Part shown: positions 31,000 through 45,999 of the stretch, piece by piece | How positions within the stretch are numbered: the stretch's first letter is position 1 | How the letters are laid out: every line of letters begins with the position of its first letter | The notes under the pieces: generated by a model | Told to the model about the DNA's origin: nothing | The model's input: only the letters and a program-made list of their open reading frames with translations | The model's database searches: none | Made by a program: the position numbers and the translations under genes | Assembly: GCA_001695595.3 (NCBI GenBank) | Contig: MBPM02000021.1 | Span: 868,001-932,000, forward strand | DNA length: 64,000 bases | From: Plasmopara viticola | Lineage: Eukaryota; Oomycota; Peronosporomycetes; Peronosporales; Peronosporaceae | Reading direction: 5' to 3'

Positions 31000-33900
31000 A
31001 GATGATGTACGGCCATGGATACGTCCTTTCTATCATTCTAGACGTGCGCGGACGCAATAGAGCCACAACAAAGCGTATTTTCGCTCTTGTGAAGTGGTGA
31101 GATCATGAACGGCCATGCATAAGCCCTTACTATCATTCATAACGTGCGCACACGCAATACAGCAACAACTAAGCTTACATTCGTTTTTTTGAAGTGCTGA
31201 GATAATGTATGGCCATGCATACGTCCTTTCTATCATTCTAGACGTGCGCATACGCCATAGAGTCAAAACTAAGTGTATATCCGCTCTAATGAAGTGCTAA
31301 GATGATGTACGGCCATCGATACGTCCTTTCTATTCTTCTAGACGTGGGCAGACGCAATAGAGCCTCAACTAAGCTTACATTCGCTTTTTTGAAGTGCTGA
31401 GATAATGTATGGTCATAGATACGTCCATTCTATCATTCTAGACGTGCGCATACGCCATATAGTCAAAACTAAGTGTATATCCGCTCTAATGAAGTGCTAA
31501 GATGATGTACGGCCATCGATACGTCCTTTCTATCATTCTGGACGTGCCCAGACGCAATGGAGCCACATATAAGCGTATATATTTTTTCTCTTATGAAGTG
31601 CTGAGATGATGTACGGCCATGGATACGTCCTTTCTATCATTCTAGACGTGCGCGGACGCAATAGAGCCACAACAAAGCGTATTTTCGCTCTTGTGAAGTG
31701 GTGAGATCATGAACGGCCATGCATAAGCCCTTACTATCATTCATGACGTTCGCAGACGCAATACAGCAACAACTAAGCTTACATTCGCTTTTTGAAGTGC
31801 TGAGATAATGTATGGTCATAGATACGTCCTTTCTATCATTCTAGACGTGCGCATATGCCATAGAGTCAAAACTAAGTGTATATCCGCTCTTATGAAGTGC
31901 TGAGATGATGTACGGCCATCGATACGTCCTTTCTATCATTCTAGACGTGCGCGGACGCAATAGAGCCACAACAAAGCGTATATTAGCACTTGTGAAGTGC
32001 TGAGATCATGTACGGCCATAGATACGTCCTTTCTATCATTCTAGACATGCGCACACGCAAAAGAGCCACAACCAAGCGTTTAAATTTTTGCTCTTATGAA
32101 GTGCTGGGATAATGTACGGCCATCGATACGTCCTTTCTATCATTCTGGACGTGAGCAGACGCGTTAGAGCCACAACAAAGCTTACAGTCGCTTTTTTGAT
32201 GTGCTGAGATTATGTACGGCCATCGATATGGCCTTCTTATCATTCTGGACGTGCGCAGACGCAAAAGAGCCACAACAAAGCGTACATTCGCTTGTTTGAA
32301 GTGCTGAGATCATGTACGGCCATGGATACGTCCTTTGCATCATTCTTGACGTGTGCAGAGACAATAGAGCCACAACAAAGCTAACATTTGCTTGTTGAAA
32401 GTGCAAAGATAATGTACGGCCATATATACGTCCTTTCTATCATTCTAGACGTGCGCAGACGCAATAGAGCCACAACAAAGCGTATATTAGCACTTGTAAA
32501 GTGCTGAGATCATGTACGGCCATAAATACGACCTTTCTGTCATTCTAGACGTGCGCAGACGCAATAGAGCCACAACTAACCGTATATTCGCTTTTTTGAA
32601 TTGCTGAGATAATGTACGGCCATAGATACGCCCTTTCTATCATTCTAGACGTGTGCAGACGCAAAAGAGCCACAACAAAGCGTACATTCGCTTTTTTGAA
32701 TTGCTTAGATCATGTACGGCCATGGATACGTCCTTTCTATCATTCTAGACGTGCGCAGTTGCAATAGAGCCACAACAAAGCGTATATTTGGTCTTGTGAA
32801 GTGCTGAGATCATTAATGGCCATGGATACGCCCTTTCTGTCATTCTAGACGTGCGCAGACGCAATAGAGCCACACTTAAGCTTACATTCGCTTGTTTGAA
32901 GTGCTGAGATGATGTACGACCATAAATACGTCCTTTTCATCATTCTAGACGTGCGCAGACGCGATAGAGCCACAACAAAGTGTATATTAGCACTTGTGAA
33001 GTCTGAGATCATGTACGGCCATAAATACGACCTTTCTGTCATTCTAGACGTGCGCAGACGCAATAGAGCCACACTTAAGCTTACATTCGCTTTTTTGAAG
33101 TGCTGAGATGATGTACGGCCATGGATATGTCCTTTCTTTTTTTCTAGATGTGCGCGGACGCAATAGAGCCACAATAAAGCGTATTTTCGCTCTTGTGAAA
33201 TGGTGAGATCATGTACGGCCATGCATAAGCCCTTACTATCATTCATAACGTGCGCACACGCAATACAGCAACAACTAAGCTTACATTCGCTTTTTTGAAG
33301 TGCGGAGATAATGTATGGTCATAGATACGTCCATTCTATCATTCTAGACGTGCGCATACGCCATATAGTCAAAACTAAGTGTATATCCGCTCTAATGAAG
33401 TGCTAAGATGATGTACGGCCATCGATACGTCCTTTCTATCATTCTGGACGTGCCCAGACGCAATGGAGCCACATATAAGCGTATATATTTTTTCTCTTAT
33501 GAAGTGCTGAGATGATGTACGGCCATGGATACGTCCTTTCTATCATTCTAGACGTGCGCGGACGCAATAGAGCCACAACAAAGCGTATTTTCGCTCTTGT
33601 GAAGTGGTGAGATCATGAACGGCCATGCATAAGCCCTTACTATCATTCATGACGTTCGCAGACGCAATACAGCAACAACTAAGCTTACATTCGCTTTTTT
33701 GAAGTGCTGAGATAATGTATGGTCATAGATACGTCCTTTCTATCATTCTAGACGTGCGCATATGCCATAGAGTCAAAACTAAGTGTATATCCGCTCTTAT
33801 GAAGTGCTGAGATGATGTACGGCCATCGATACGTCCTTTCTATCATTCTAGACGTGCGCGGACGCAATAGAGCCACAACAAAGCGTATATTAGCACTTGT

Positions 33901-36900
33901 GAAGTGCTGAGATCATGTACGGCCATAAATACGCCCTTTTTGTCATTCTAGACGTGCGCAGACGCAATAGAGCCACAACTAAGCGTATATTCGCTCTTGT
34001 GAAGTGCTGAGATCGTGAACGGCCATGGATACGCCCTTTCTGTCATTCTAGACGTGTGCAGACGCGATAGAGCCACAACAAAGCGTATATTAGCACTTGT
34101 AAGTGCTGAGATCATGTACGGCCATAAATACGCCCTTTCTGTCATTCTAGACTTGCGCAGACGCAATAGAGCCACAACTAAGCGTATATTCGCTTTGTGA
34201 AGTGCTGAGATATGTACGGCCATAGATACGCCCTTTCTATCATTCTAGACGTTCGCAGACGCAATAGAGACACAACAAAGCGTATATTTGGTCTTGTGAA
34301 GTGCTGAGATCATGTACGGCAGTGGATACGCGCTTTCTATCATTCTAGACGTGCGCAGACGCAATAGAGCCACACTTAAGCTTACATTCGTTTTTTGAAG
34401 TGCTGAGATGATGTACGGCCATGGATACGTCCCTTCTATTTTTCTAGATGTGAGCAGATGAATAGAGCCACAACAAAGCGTATATTTGCTTTTTGAAGTG
34501 CTCAGATCATGTACGGCCATGGATACGTCCTTTCTATCATTCTTGACGTGTGCAGAGACAATAGAGCCACAACAAAGCTTACATTCGCTTGTTTGAAGTG
34601 CTGAGATAATGTACGGTCATAAATACGTCCTTTCTATCATTCTAGACGTGCGCAGACGCGATAGAGCCACAACAAAGCGTATATTAGCACTTGTGAAGTG
34701 CTGAGATCATGTACGGCCATAAATACGACCTTTCTGTCATTCTAGACGTGCGCAGACGCAATAGAGCCACAACTAGGCGTATATTCGCTCTTGTGAAGTG
34801 CTGAGATGATGTACGGCCATCGATACGGCCTTTCTATAATTCTAGACGTGCGCGGACGCAATAGAGCCACAACTAAGCGTACATTAGCTCTTGTGAAGTG
34901 CTAAGATTATGAACGGCCATCGATACGTCCCTTCTACCATTCTAGACGTGAGCAGAATCGTTTAAGCCACAACAAAGCTTACAGTCGCTTTTTTATTTGG
35001 TGAGATTATGTACGGCCATGGATACGTCCTTTCTATCATTCTAGACGTGCGCGGACGCAATAGAGCCACAACAAAGCGTATTTTCGCTCTTGTGAAGTGT
35101 TGAGATCATATACGGCCATGCATAAGCCCTTACTATCATTCATAGCGCACACGCAATACAGCAACAACTAAGCTTACATTCGTTTTTTTGAAGTGCTGAG
35201 ATAATGTATGGCCATGCATACGTCCTTTCTATCATTCTAGACGTGCGCATACGCCATAGAGTCAAAACTAAGTGTATATCCGCTCTAATGAAGTGCTAAG
35301 ATGATGTACGGCCATCGATACGTCCTTTCTATTCTTCTAGACGTGGGCAGACGCAATAGAGCCTCAACTAAGCTTACATTCGCTTTTTTGAAGTGCTGAG
35401 ATAATGTATGGTCATAGATACGTCCATTCTATCATTCTAGACGTGCGCATACGCCATATAGTCAAAACTAAGTGTATATCCGCTCTAATGAAGTGCTAAG
35501 ATGATGTACGGCCATCGATACGTCCTTTCTATCATTCTGGACGTGCCCAGACGCAATGGAGCCACATATAAGCGTATATATTTTTCTCTTATGAAGTGCT
35601 GAGATGATGTACGGCCATGGATACGTCCTTTCTATCATTCTAGACGTGCGCGGACGCAATAGAGCCACAACAAAGCGTATTTTCGCTCTTGTGAAGTGGT
35701 GAGATCATGAACGGCCATGCATAAGCCCTTACTATCATTCATGACGTTCGCAGACGCAATACAGCAACAACTAAGCTTACATTCGCTTTTTTGAAGTGCT
35801 GAGATAATGTATGGTCATAGATACGTCCTTTCTATCATTCTAGACGTGCGCATATGCCATAGAGTCAAAACTAAGTGTATATCCGCTCTTATGAAGTGCT
35901 GAGATGATGTACGGCCATCGATACGTCCTTTCTATCATTCTAGACGTGCGCGGACGCAATAGAGCCACAACAAAGCGTATATTAGCACTTGTGAAGTGCT
36001 GAGATCATGTACGGCCATAGATACGTCCTTTCTATCATTCTAGACATGCGCACACGCAAAAGAGCCACAACTAAGCGTTTAAATTTTTGCTCTTATGAAG
36101 TGCTGGGATAATGTACGGCCATCGATACGTCCTTTCTATCATTCTGGACGTGAGCAGACGCGTTAGAGCCACAACAAAGCTTACAGTCGCTTTTTTGATG
36201 TGCTGAGATTATGTACGGCCATCGATATGGCCTTCTTATCATTCTGGACGTGCGCAGACGCAAAAGAGCCACAACAAAGCGTACATTCGCTTGTTTGAAG
36301 TGCTGAGATCATGTACGGCCATGGATACGTCCTTTGCATCATTCTTGACGTGTGCAGAGACAATAGAGCCACAACAAAGCTAACATTTGCTTGTTGAAAG
36401 TGCAAAGATAATGTACGGCCATATATACGTCCTTTCTATCATTCTAGACGTGCGCAGACGCAATAGAGCCACAACAAAGCGTATATTAGCACTTGTAAAG
36501 TGCTGAGATCATGTACGGCCATAAATACGACCTTTCTGTCATTCTAGACGTGTGCAGACGCAATAGAGCCACAACTAACCGTATATTCGCTTTTTTGAAT
36601 TGCTGAGATAATGTACGGCCATAGATACGCCCTTTCTATCATTCTAGACGTGTGCAGACGCAAAAGAGCCACAACAAAGCGTACATTCGCTTTTTTGAAT
36701 TGCTTAGATCATGTACGGCCATGGATACGTCCTTTCTATCATTCTAGACGTGCGCAGTTGCAATAGAGCTACAACAAAGCGTATATTTGGTCTTGTGAAG
36801 TGCTGAGATCATTAATGGCCATGGATACGCCCTTTCTGTCATTCTAGACGTGCGCAGACGCAATAGAGCCACACTTAAGCTTACATTCGCTTGTTTGAAG

Positions 36901-39200
36901 TGCTGAGATGATGTACGACCATAAATACGTCCTTTTCATCATTCTAGACGTGCGCAGACGCGATAGAGCCACAACAAAGTGTATATTAGCACTTGTGAAG
37001 TCTGAGATCATGTACGGCCATAAATACGACCTTTCTGTAATTCTAGACGTGCGCAGACGCAATAGAGCCACACTTAAGCTTACATTCGCTTTTTTGAAGT
37101 GCTGAGATGATGTACGGCCATGGATATGTCCTTTCTTTTTTTCTAGACGTGCGCGGACGCAATAGAGCCACAATAAAGCGTATTTTCGCTCTTGTGAAAT
37201 GGTGAGATCATGTACGGCCATGCATAAGCCCTTACTATCATTCATAACGTGCGCACACGCAATACAGCAACAACTAAGCTTACATTCGCTTTTTTGAAGT
37301 GCGGAGATAATGTATGGTCATAGATACGTCCATTCTATCATTCTAGACGTGCGCATACGCCATATAGTCAAAACTAAGTGTATATCCGCTCTAATGAAGT
37401 GCTAAGATGATGTACGGCCAACGATACGTCCTTTCTATCATTCTGGACGTGCCCAGACGCAATGGAGCCACATATAAGCGTATATATTTTTTCTCTTATG
37501 AAGTGCTGAGATGATGTACGGCCATGGATACGTCCTTTCTATCATTCTAGACGTGCGCGGACGCAATAGAGCCACAACAAAGCGTATTTTCGCTCTTGTG
37601 AAGTGGTGAGATCATGAACGGCCATGCATAAGCCCTTACTATCATTCATGACGTTCGCAGACGCAATACAGCAACAACTAAGCTTACATTCGCTTTTTTG
37701 AAGTGCTGAGATAATGTATGGTCATAGATACGTCCTTTCTATCATTCTAGACGTGCGCATATGCCATAGAGTCAAAACTAAGTGTATATCCGCTCTTATG
37801 AAGTGCTGAGATGATGTACGGCCATCGATACGTCCTTTCTATCATTCTAGACGTGCGCGGACGCAATAGAGCCACAACAAAGCGTATATTAGCACTTGTG
37901 AAGTGCTGAGATCATGTACGGCCATAAATACGCCCTTTTTGTCATTCTAGACGTGCGCAGACGCAATAGAGCCACAACTAAGCGTATATTCGCTCTTGTG
38001 AAGTGCTGAGATCGTGAACGGCCATGGATACGCCCTTTCTGTCATTCTAGACGTGTGCAGACGCGATAGAGCCACAACAAAGCGTATATTAGCACTTGTG
38101 AAGTGCTGAGATCATGTACGGCCATAAATACGCCCTTTTTGTCATTCTAGACTTGCGCAGATGCAATAGAGCCACAACTAAGCGAATATTCGCTCTTGTG
38201 AAGTGCTGAGATTATGAACGGCCATGGATACGCCCTTTCTATCATTCTAGACGTTCGCAGACGCAATAGAGACACAACAAAGCGTATATTTGGTCTTGTG
38301 AAGTGCTGAGATCATGTACGGCAGTGGATACGCGCTTTCTATCATTCTAGACGTGCGCAGACGCAATAGAGCCACACTTAAGCTTACATTCGTTTTTTGA
38401 AGTGCTGAGATGATGTACGGCCATGGATACGTCCCTTCTATTTTTCTAGATGTGAGCAGATGAATAGAGCCACAACAAAGCGTATATTTGCTTTTTGAAG
38501 TGCTCAGATCATGTACGGCCATGGATACGTCCTTTCTATCATTCTTGACGTGTGCAGAGACAATAGAGCCACAACAAAGCTTACATTCGCTTGTTTGAAG
38601 TGCTGAGATAATGTACGGTCATAAATACGTCCTTTCTATCATTCTAGACGTGCGCAGACGCGATAGAGCCACAACAAAGCGTATATTAGCACTTGTGAAG
38701 TGCTGAGATCATGTACGGCCATAAATACGACCTTTCTGTCATTCTAGACGTGCGCAGACGCAATAGAGCCACAACTAGGCGTATATTCGCTCTTGTGAAG
38801 TGCTGAGATGATGTACGGCCATCGATACGGCCTTTCTATAATTCTAGACGTGCGCGGACGCAATAGAGCCACAACTAAGCGTACATTAGCTCTTGTGAAG
38901 TGCTAAGATTATGAACGGCCATCGATACGTCCCTTCTACCATTCTAGACGTGAGCAGAATCGTTTAAGCCACAACAAAGCTTACAGTCGCTTTTTTATTT
39001 GGTGAGATTATGTACGGCCATGGATACGTCCTTTCTATCATTCTAGACGTGCGCGGACGCAATAGAGCCACAACAAAGCGTATTTTCGCTCTTGTGAAGT
39101 GTTGAGATCATATACGGCCATGCATAAGCCCTTACTATCATTCATAACGTGCGCACACGCAATACAGCAACAACTAAGCTTACATTCGTTTTTTTGAAGT
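31000..39200. repeat. Tandem duplication with a period of about 4.0 kb (about 31.0-35.2 and 35.0-39.2 kb)
   Basis: Markers at 31981, 32182, 32845 and 34245 recur at 35980, 36181, 36844 and 38247, offsets 3999 to 4002. The matching stretch extends from about 31.0 kb into the second copy, so this is a direct tandem duplication of about 40 monomers with few differences between copies. Confidence 0.85.
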
Positions 39201-42200
39201 GCTGAGATAATGTATGGCCATGCATACGTCCTTTCTATCATTCTAGACGTGCGCATACGCCATAGAGTCAAAACTAAGTGCATATCCGCTTTTATGAAGT
39301 GCTGAGATGATGTACGGCCATCGATACGTCCTTTCTATTCTTCTAGACGTGGGCAGACGCAATAGAGCCTCAACTAAGCTTACATTCGCTTTTTTGAAGT
39401 GCTGAGATAATGTATGGCCATATATATGTCCTTACTTTCATTCTAAACGTGAGCAGACGAAATAGAGTCACAGCTAAGCGTATTTCCGCTATGTACGGCC
39501 ATGGATACGTCCTTTCTATCATTCTAGACGTGCGCGGATATACGGCCATGCATAAGCCCTTACTATCATTCATAACGTGCGCAAACGCAATACAGCAACA
39601 ACTAAGCTTACATTCGTTTTTTTGAAGTGCTGAGATAATGTATGGCCATGCATACGTCCTTTCTATCATTCTAGACATGCGCATACGCCATAGAGTCAAA
39701 ACTAAGTGCATATCCGCTCTTATGAAGTGCTGATATGATGTACGGCCATCGATACGTCCTTTCTATTCTTCTAGACGTGGGCAGACGCAATAGAGCCTCA
39801 ACTAAGCTTACATTCGCTTTTTTGAAGTGCTGAGATAATGTATGGCCATATATATGTCCTTACTTTCGTTCTAAACGTGAGCAGACGAAATAGAGTCACA
39901 ACTAAGCGTATTTCCGCTCTTATGAAGTGCTGAGATGATGTACGGCCATCGATACGTCCCTTCTATCCTTCTAGACGTGCGCAGACGCAATAGAGCCTCA
40001 ACTAAGCTTACATTCGCTTTTTTGAAGTTCTGAGATGATGTACGGCCATCGATACGGCCTTTCTTTAATTCTAGACGTGCGCAGACGCAATAGAGCCACA
40101 ACTAAGCGTAGATTAGCTCTTGTGAAGTGCTGAGATCATGAACGGCCATGGATACGTCCCTTCTGTCATTCTAGACGTGCGCAGACGCAATAGAGCCACA
40201 ACTAAGCGTAGATTAGCTCTTGTGAAGTGCTGAGATCATGAACGGCCATAGATACGTCCCTTCTATCATTCTAGACGTGAGCAGACGCGTTAGAGCCACA
40301 ACAACGCTTACAGTCGCTTTTTTGATGTGCTGAGATTATGTACGGCCATTGATATGGCCTTCTTATCATTCTGGACGTGCGCAGATGCAATAAAGCCACA
40401 ACAAATCATTTATTCGATCTTGTGAAGTGCCGAGATGATATACGGCTATCGATACGTCCTTTCTATCATTCTAGACGTGCGCATACGCAATATAGCCACA
40501 ACAAATCGTATCTTCGCCCTTGTGAAGTGTTGAGATCATGTACGGCCATGGATACGCTCTTTCCGTCATTCTAGACGTGCGCAGACGCAATAGAGCCACA
40601 ACTAAGCGTATATTCGCTCGTTTGAAGTGCTGAGATAATGTACGGCCATAAATACGTCCTTTCTATCATTCTAGACGTGCGCAGACGCAATAGAGCCACA
40701 ACTAAGCGTAAATTCGCTAGTTTGAAGTGCTGGGATAATGTACGGCCATCGATACGTCCTTTCTATCATTCTGAACGTGCCCAGACGCAATGGAGCCACA
40801 ACTAAGCATATATATTTTTGCTCTTATGAAGTGCTGAGATGATTTACGGCCATAAATACGTCCTTTCTATCATTCTAGACGTGCGCAGACGCGATAGAGC
40901 CACAACAAAGCGTATTTTAGCACTTGTGAAGTGGTGAGATCATGTACGGCCATGCATAAGCCCTTACTATCATTCATGACGTTCGCAGACGCAATACAGC
41001 AACAACTAAGCTTACATTCGCTTTTTTGAAGTGCTGAGATAATGTATGGTCATAGATACGTCCTTTCTATCATTCTAGACGTGCGCATATGCCATAGAGT
41101 CAAAACTAAGTGTATATCCGCTCTTATGAAGTGCTGAGATGATGTACGGCCATCGATACGTCCTTTCTATTCTTCTAGACGTGAGCAGACGCGATAGAGC
41201 CTCAACTAAGCTTACATTCGCTTTTTTGAAGTGCTGAGATAATGTACGGCCATATATATGTCCTTACTTTCATTCTAAACGTGAGCAGACGAAATAGAGT
41301 CACAACTAAGCGTATATCCGCTCTTATGAAGTGCTGAGATGATGTACGGCCATCGATACGTCCCTTCTATCCTTCTAGACGTGCGCAGACGCATTAGAGC
41401 CTCAACTAAGCTTACATTCGCTTTTTTGAAGTTCTGAGATGATGTACGGCCATCGATAAGGCCTTCTTATAATTCTAGACATGCGCACACGCAATGGAGC
41501 CACAACTAAGCGTATATATTTTTGCTCTTATGAAGTGCTGGGATAATGTACGGCCATGGATACGTCCTTTCTATTATTCTAGACGTGCGCGGACGCAATA
41601 GAGCCACAACAAAGCGTATATTCGCTTTTTTAAGTGCTCAGATCATAAACGGCCATGGATACGTCCTTTCTATCATTCATGACGTGCGCATACGCAATAG
41701 AGTCAAAACTAAGCGTATACCCGCTCTTATCAAGTGCTGAGATGATGTACGGCCATAAATACGCCCTTTTTGTCATTCTAGACGTGCGCGGACGCAATAG
41801 AGCCACAACTAAGCGTATAATCGCTCTAGTGAAGTTCTGAGATCATGAACGGCCATCCCTACGTCCTCTTTATCATTCTAGACGTGCGCCGACGCAATAG
41901 AGCCACAACAAAGCGTATATTAGCACTTGTGAAGTGCTGAGATCATATACGGCCATAAATACGCTCTTTTTGTCATTCTAGACGTGCGCATACGCAATAG
42001 AGCCACAACTAAGCGTATATTCGCTAGTTTGAAGTGCTGAGATGATGTACGGCCATCGATACGGCCTTTTTATCATTCTAGACGTGTGCAGACGCAATAG
42101 AGCCACAACAAAGCGTATATTCACTTTTTTGAAGTGCTCAGATCATAAACGGCCATGTTTACGTCCTTTCTATCATTCTAGACGTGTGCAGACGCAATAG

Positions 42201-45200
42201 AGCCACAACAAAGCGTATATTTGGTCTTGAGAAGTGCTGAGATCATGAACGGCGATGGATACGCCCTTTCTATCATTCTAGACGTGCGCAGACGCAATAG
42301 AGCCACACTTAAGCTTACATTCTCTCGTTTGAAGTGCTGAGATGATGTACGGCCATAAATACGTCCTTTTCATTCTAGACGTGCGCAGACGCGATAGAGC
42401 CACAACAAAGCGTATATTAGCACTTGTGAAGTGGTGAGATCATGTACGGCCATGCATAAGCCCTTACTATCATTCATGACGTTCGCAGACGCAATACAGC
42501 AACAACTAAGCTTACATTCGCTTTTTTGAAGTGCTGAGATCGTGAACGGCCATGGATACGCCCTTTCTGTCATTCTAGACGTGTGCAGACGCGATAGAGC
42601 CACAACAAAGCGTATATTAGCACTTGTGAAGTGCTGAGATCATGTACGGCCATAAATACGCCCTTTTTGTCATTCTAGACTTGCGCAGATGCAATAGAGC
42701 CACATCAAAGCGAATATTCGCTCTTGTGAAGTGCTGAGATTATGAACGGCCATGGATACGCCCTTTCTATCATTCTAGACGTTCGCAGACGCAATAGAGA
42801 CACAACAAAGCGTATATTTGGTCTTGTGAAGTGCTGAGATCATGTACGGCAGTGGATACGCGCTTTCTATCATTCTAGACGTGCGCAGACGCAATAGAGC
42901 CACACTTAAGCTTACATTCGTTTTTTGAAGTGCTGAGATGATGTACGGCCATGGATACGTCCCTTCTATTTTTCTAGATGTGAGCAGATGAATAGAGCCA
43001 CAACAAAGCGTATATTTGCTTTTTGAAGTGCTCAGATCATGTACGGCCATGGATACGTCCTTTCTATCATTCTTGACGTGTGCAGAGACAATAGAGCCAC
43101 AACAAAGCTTACATTCGCTTGTTTGAAGTGCTGAGATAATGTACGGTCATAAATACGTCCTTTCTATCATTCTAGACGTGCGCAGACGCGATAGAGCCAC
43201 AACAAAGCGTATATTAGCACTTGTGAAGTGCTGAGATCATGTACGGCCATAAATACGCCCTTTTTGTCATTCTAGACGTGCGCATACGCAATAGAGCCAC
43301 AACTAGGCGTATATTCGCTCTTGTGAAGTGCTGAGATGATGTACGGCCATAGATACGCCCTTTCTATCATTCTAGACGTGTGCAGACGCAATAGAGCCAC
43401 AACAAAGCGTATTTGCGCTTTTTTGAATTGCTTGGATCTTGTACGGCCATGGATACGTCCTTTCTATCATTCTAGACGTGCGCAGACGCAATAGAGCCAC
43501 AACAAAGCGTATATTTGGTCTTGTGAAGTGCTGAGATCATGAATAGCCATGGATACGCCCTTTCTGTCATTCTAGACGTGCGCAGACGCAATAGAGCCAC
43601 ACTTAAGCTTACATTCGCTTTTTTGAAGTGCTGAGATGATGTACGGCCAGAAATACATCCTTTTCATCGTTCTAGACGTGCGCAGACGCAATAGAGCCAC
43701 ACCAAAGCGTTTAAATTTTTGCTCTTATGAAGTGCTGGGATAATGAACGGTTATGGATACGTCCTTTCTATAATTCTAGACGTGCTAAGACGTAATAGAG
43801 CGAAAACTAAGCTTACATTCGTTTTTTTAATTCTTAGTTAGTGTACGGCCATAGATACGTCCTTTCTATCATTCTAGACATGCGCACACGCAATAGAGCC
43901 ACAACAAAGCGTTTAAATTTTTGCTCTTATGAAGTGCTGGGATAATGTACGGCCATCGATACGTCCTTTCTATCATTCTGGACGTGCTCAGACGCAATAG
44001 ATTCACAACTAAGCGTATATTCACTCTTATGAAGTGCTGAGCTGATGTACGGCCATGGACACGTCCTTTGCATCATTCTTGACGTGTGCAGAGACAATAG
44101 AGCCACAACAAAGCTTACATTCGCTTGTTTGAAGTGCTGAGATAATGTACGGCCATAAATACGTCCTTTCTATCATTCTAGACATGCGCAGACGCGATAG
44201 AGCCACAACGAAGCGTATATTAGCACTTGTAAAGTGCTGAGATCATGTACGGCCATAAATACGACCTTTATGTCATTCTAGACGTGCGCAGACGCAATAG
44301 AGCCACATCAAAGCGTATATTCGCTCTTGTGAAGTGCTGAGATCATGAACGGCGATGGATACGCCCTTTCTATCATTCTAGACGTGCGCAGACGTAATAG
44401 AGCCACACTTAAGCTTACATTCGTTTTTTGAAGTGCTGAGATGATGTACGGCCATGGATACGTCCCTTCTATTATTCTAGATGTGAGCAGATGAATAGAG
44501 CCACAACAAAGCGTATATTTGCTTTTTGAAGTGCTCAGATCATGTACGGCCATGGATACGTCCTTTCTATCATTCTAGACGTGCGCAGACGCGATAGAGC
44601 CACAACAAAGCGTATATTAGCACTTGTGAAGTGCTGAGATCATGTACGGCCATAAATACGACCTTTCTTTAATTCTAGACGTGCGCATACGCAATAGAGC
44701 CACAACTAGGCGTATATTCGCTCTTGTGAAGTGCTGAGATGATGTACGGCCATCGATACGGCCTTTCTATAATTCTAGACGTGCGCGGACGCAATAGAGC
44801 CACAACTAAGCGTACATTAGCTCTTGTGAAGTGCTAAGATTATGAACGGCCATCGATACGTCCCTTCTACCATTCTAGACGTGAGCAGAATCGTTTAAGT
44901 CACAACAAAGCTTACAGTCGCTTTTTTATGTGGTGAGATTATGTACGGCCATGGATACGTCCTTTCTATCATTCTAGACGTGCGCGGACGCAATAGAGCC
45001 ACAACAAAGCGTATTTTCGCTCTTGTGAAGTGTTGAGATCATATACGGCCATGCATAAGCCCTTACTATCATTCATAACGTGCGCACACGCAATACAGCA
45101 ACAACTAAGCTTACATTCGTTTTTTTGAAGTGCTGAGATAATGTATGGCCATGCATACGTCCTTTCTATCATTCTAGACGTGCGCAGACGCGATAGAGCC

Positions 45201-45999
45201 ACAACAAAGCGTATATTAGCACTTGTGAAGTGCTGAGATCATGTACGGCCATAAATACGACCTTTCTGTCATTCTAGACGTGCGCAGACGCAATAGAGCC
45301 ACAACTAGGCGTATATTCGCTCTTGTGAAGTGCTGAGATGATGTACGGCCATCGATACGGCCTTTCTATAATTCTAGACGTGCGCGGACGCAATAGAGCC
45401 ACAATTAAGCGTACATTAGCTCTTGTGAAGTGCTGAGATCATGAACGGCCATCGATACGTCCCTTCTACCATTCTAGACGTGAGCAGAATCGTTTAAGCC
45501 ACAACAAAGCTTACAGTCGCTTTTTTATGTGGTGAGATTATGTACGGCCATGGATACGTCCTTTCTATCATTCTAGACGTGCGCGGACGCAATAGAGCCA
45601 CAACAAAGCGTATTTTCGCTCTTGTGAAGTGTTGAGATCATATACGGCCATGCATAAGCCCTTACTATCATTCATAACGTGCGCACACGCAATACAGCAA
45701 CAACTAAGCTTACATTCGTTTTTTTGAAGTGCTGAGATAATGTATGGCCATGCATACGTCCTTTCTATCATTCTAGACGTGCGCATACGCCATAGAGTCA
45801 AAGCTAAGTGCATATCCGCTTTTATGAAGTGCTGAGATGATGTACGGCCATCGATACGTCCTTTCTATTCTTCTAGACGTGGGCAGACGCAATAGAGCCT
45901 CAACTAAGCTTACATTCGCTTTTTGAAGTGCTGAGAGAATGTATGGCCATATATATGTCCTTACTTTCATTCTAAACGTGAGCAGACGAAATAGAGTCA

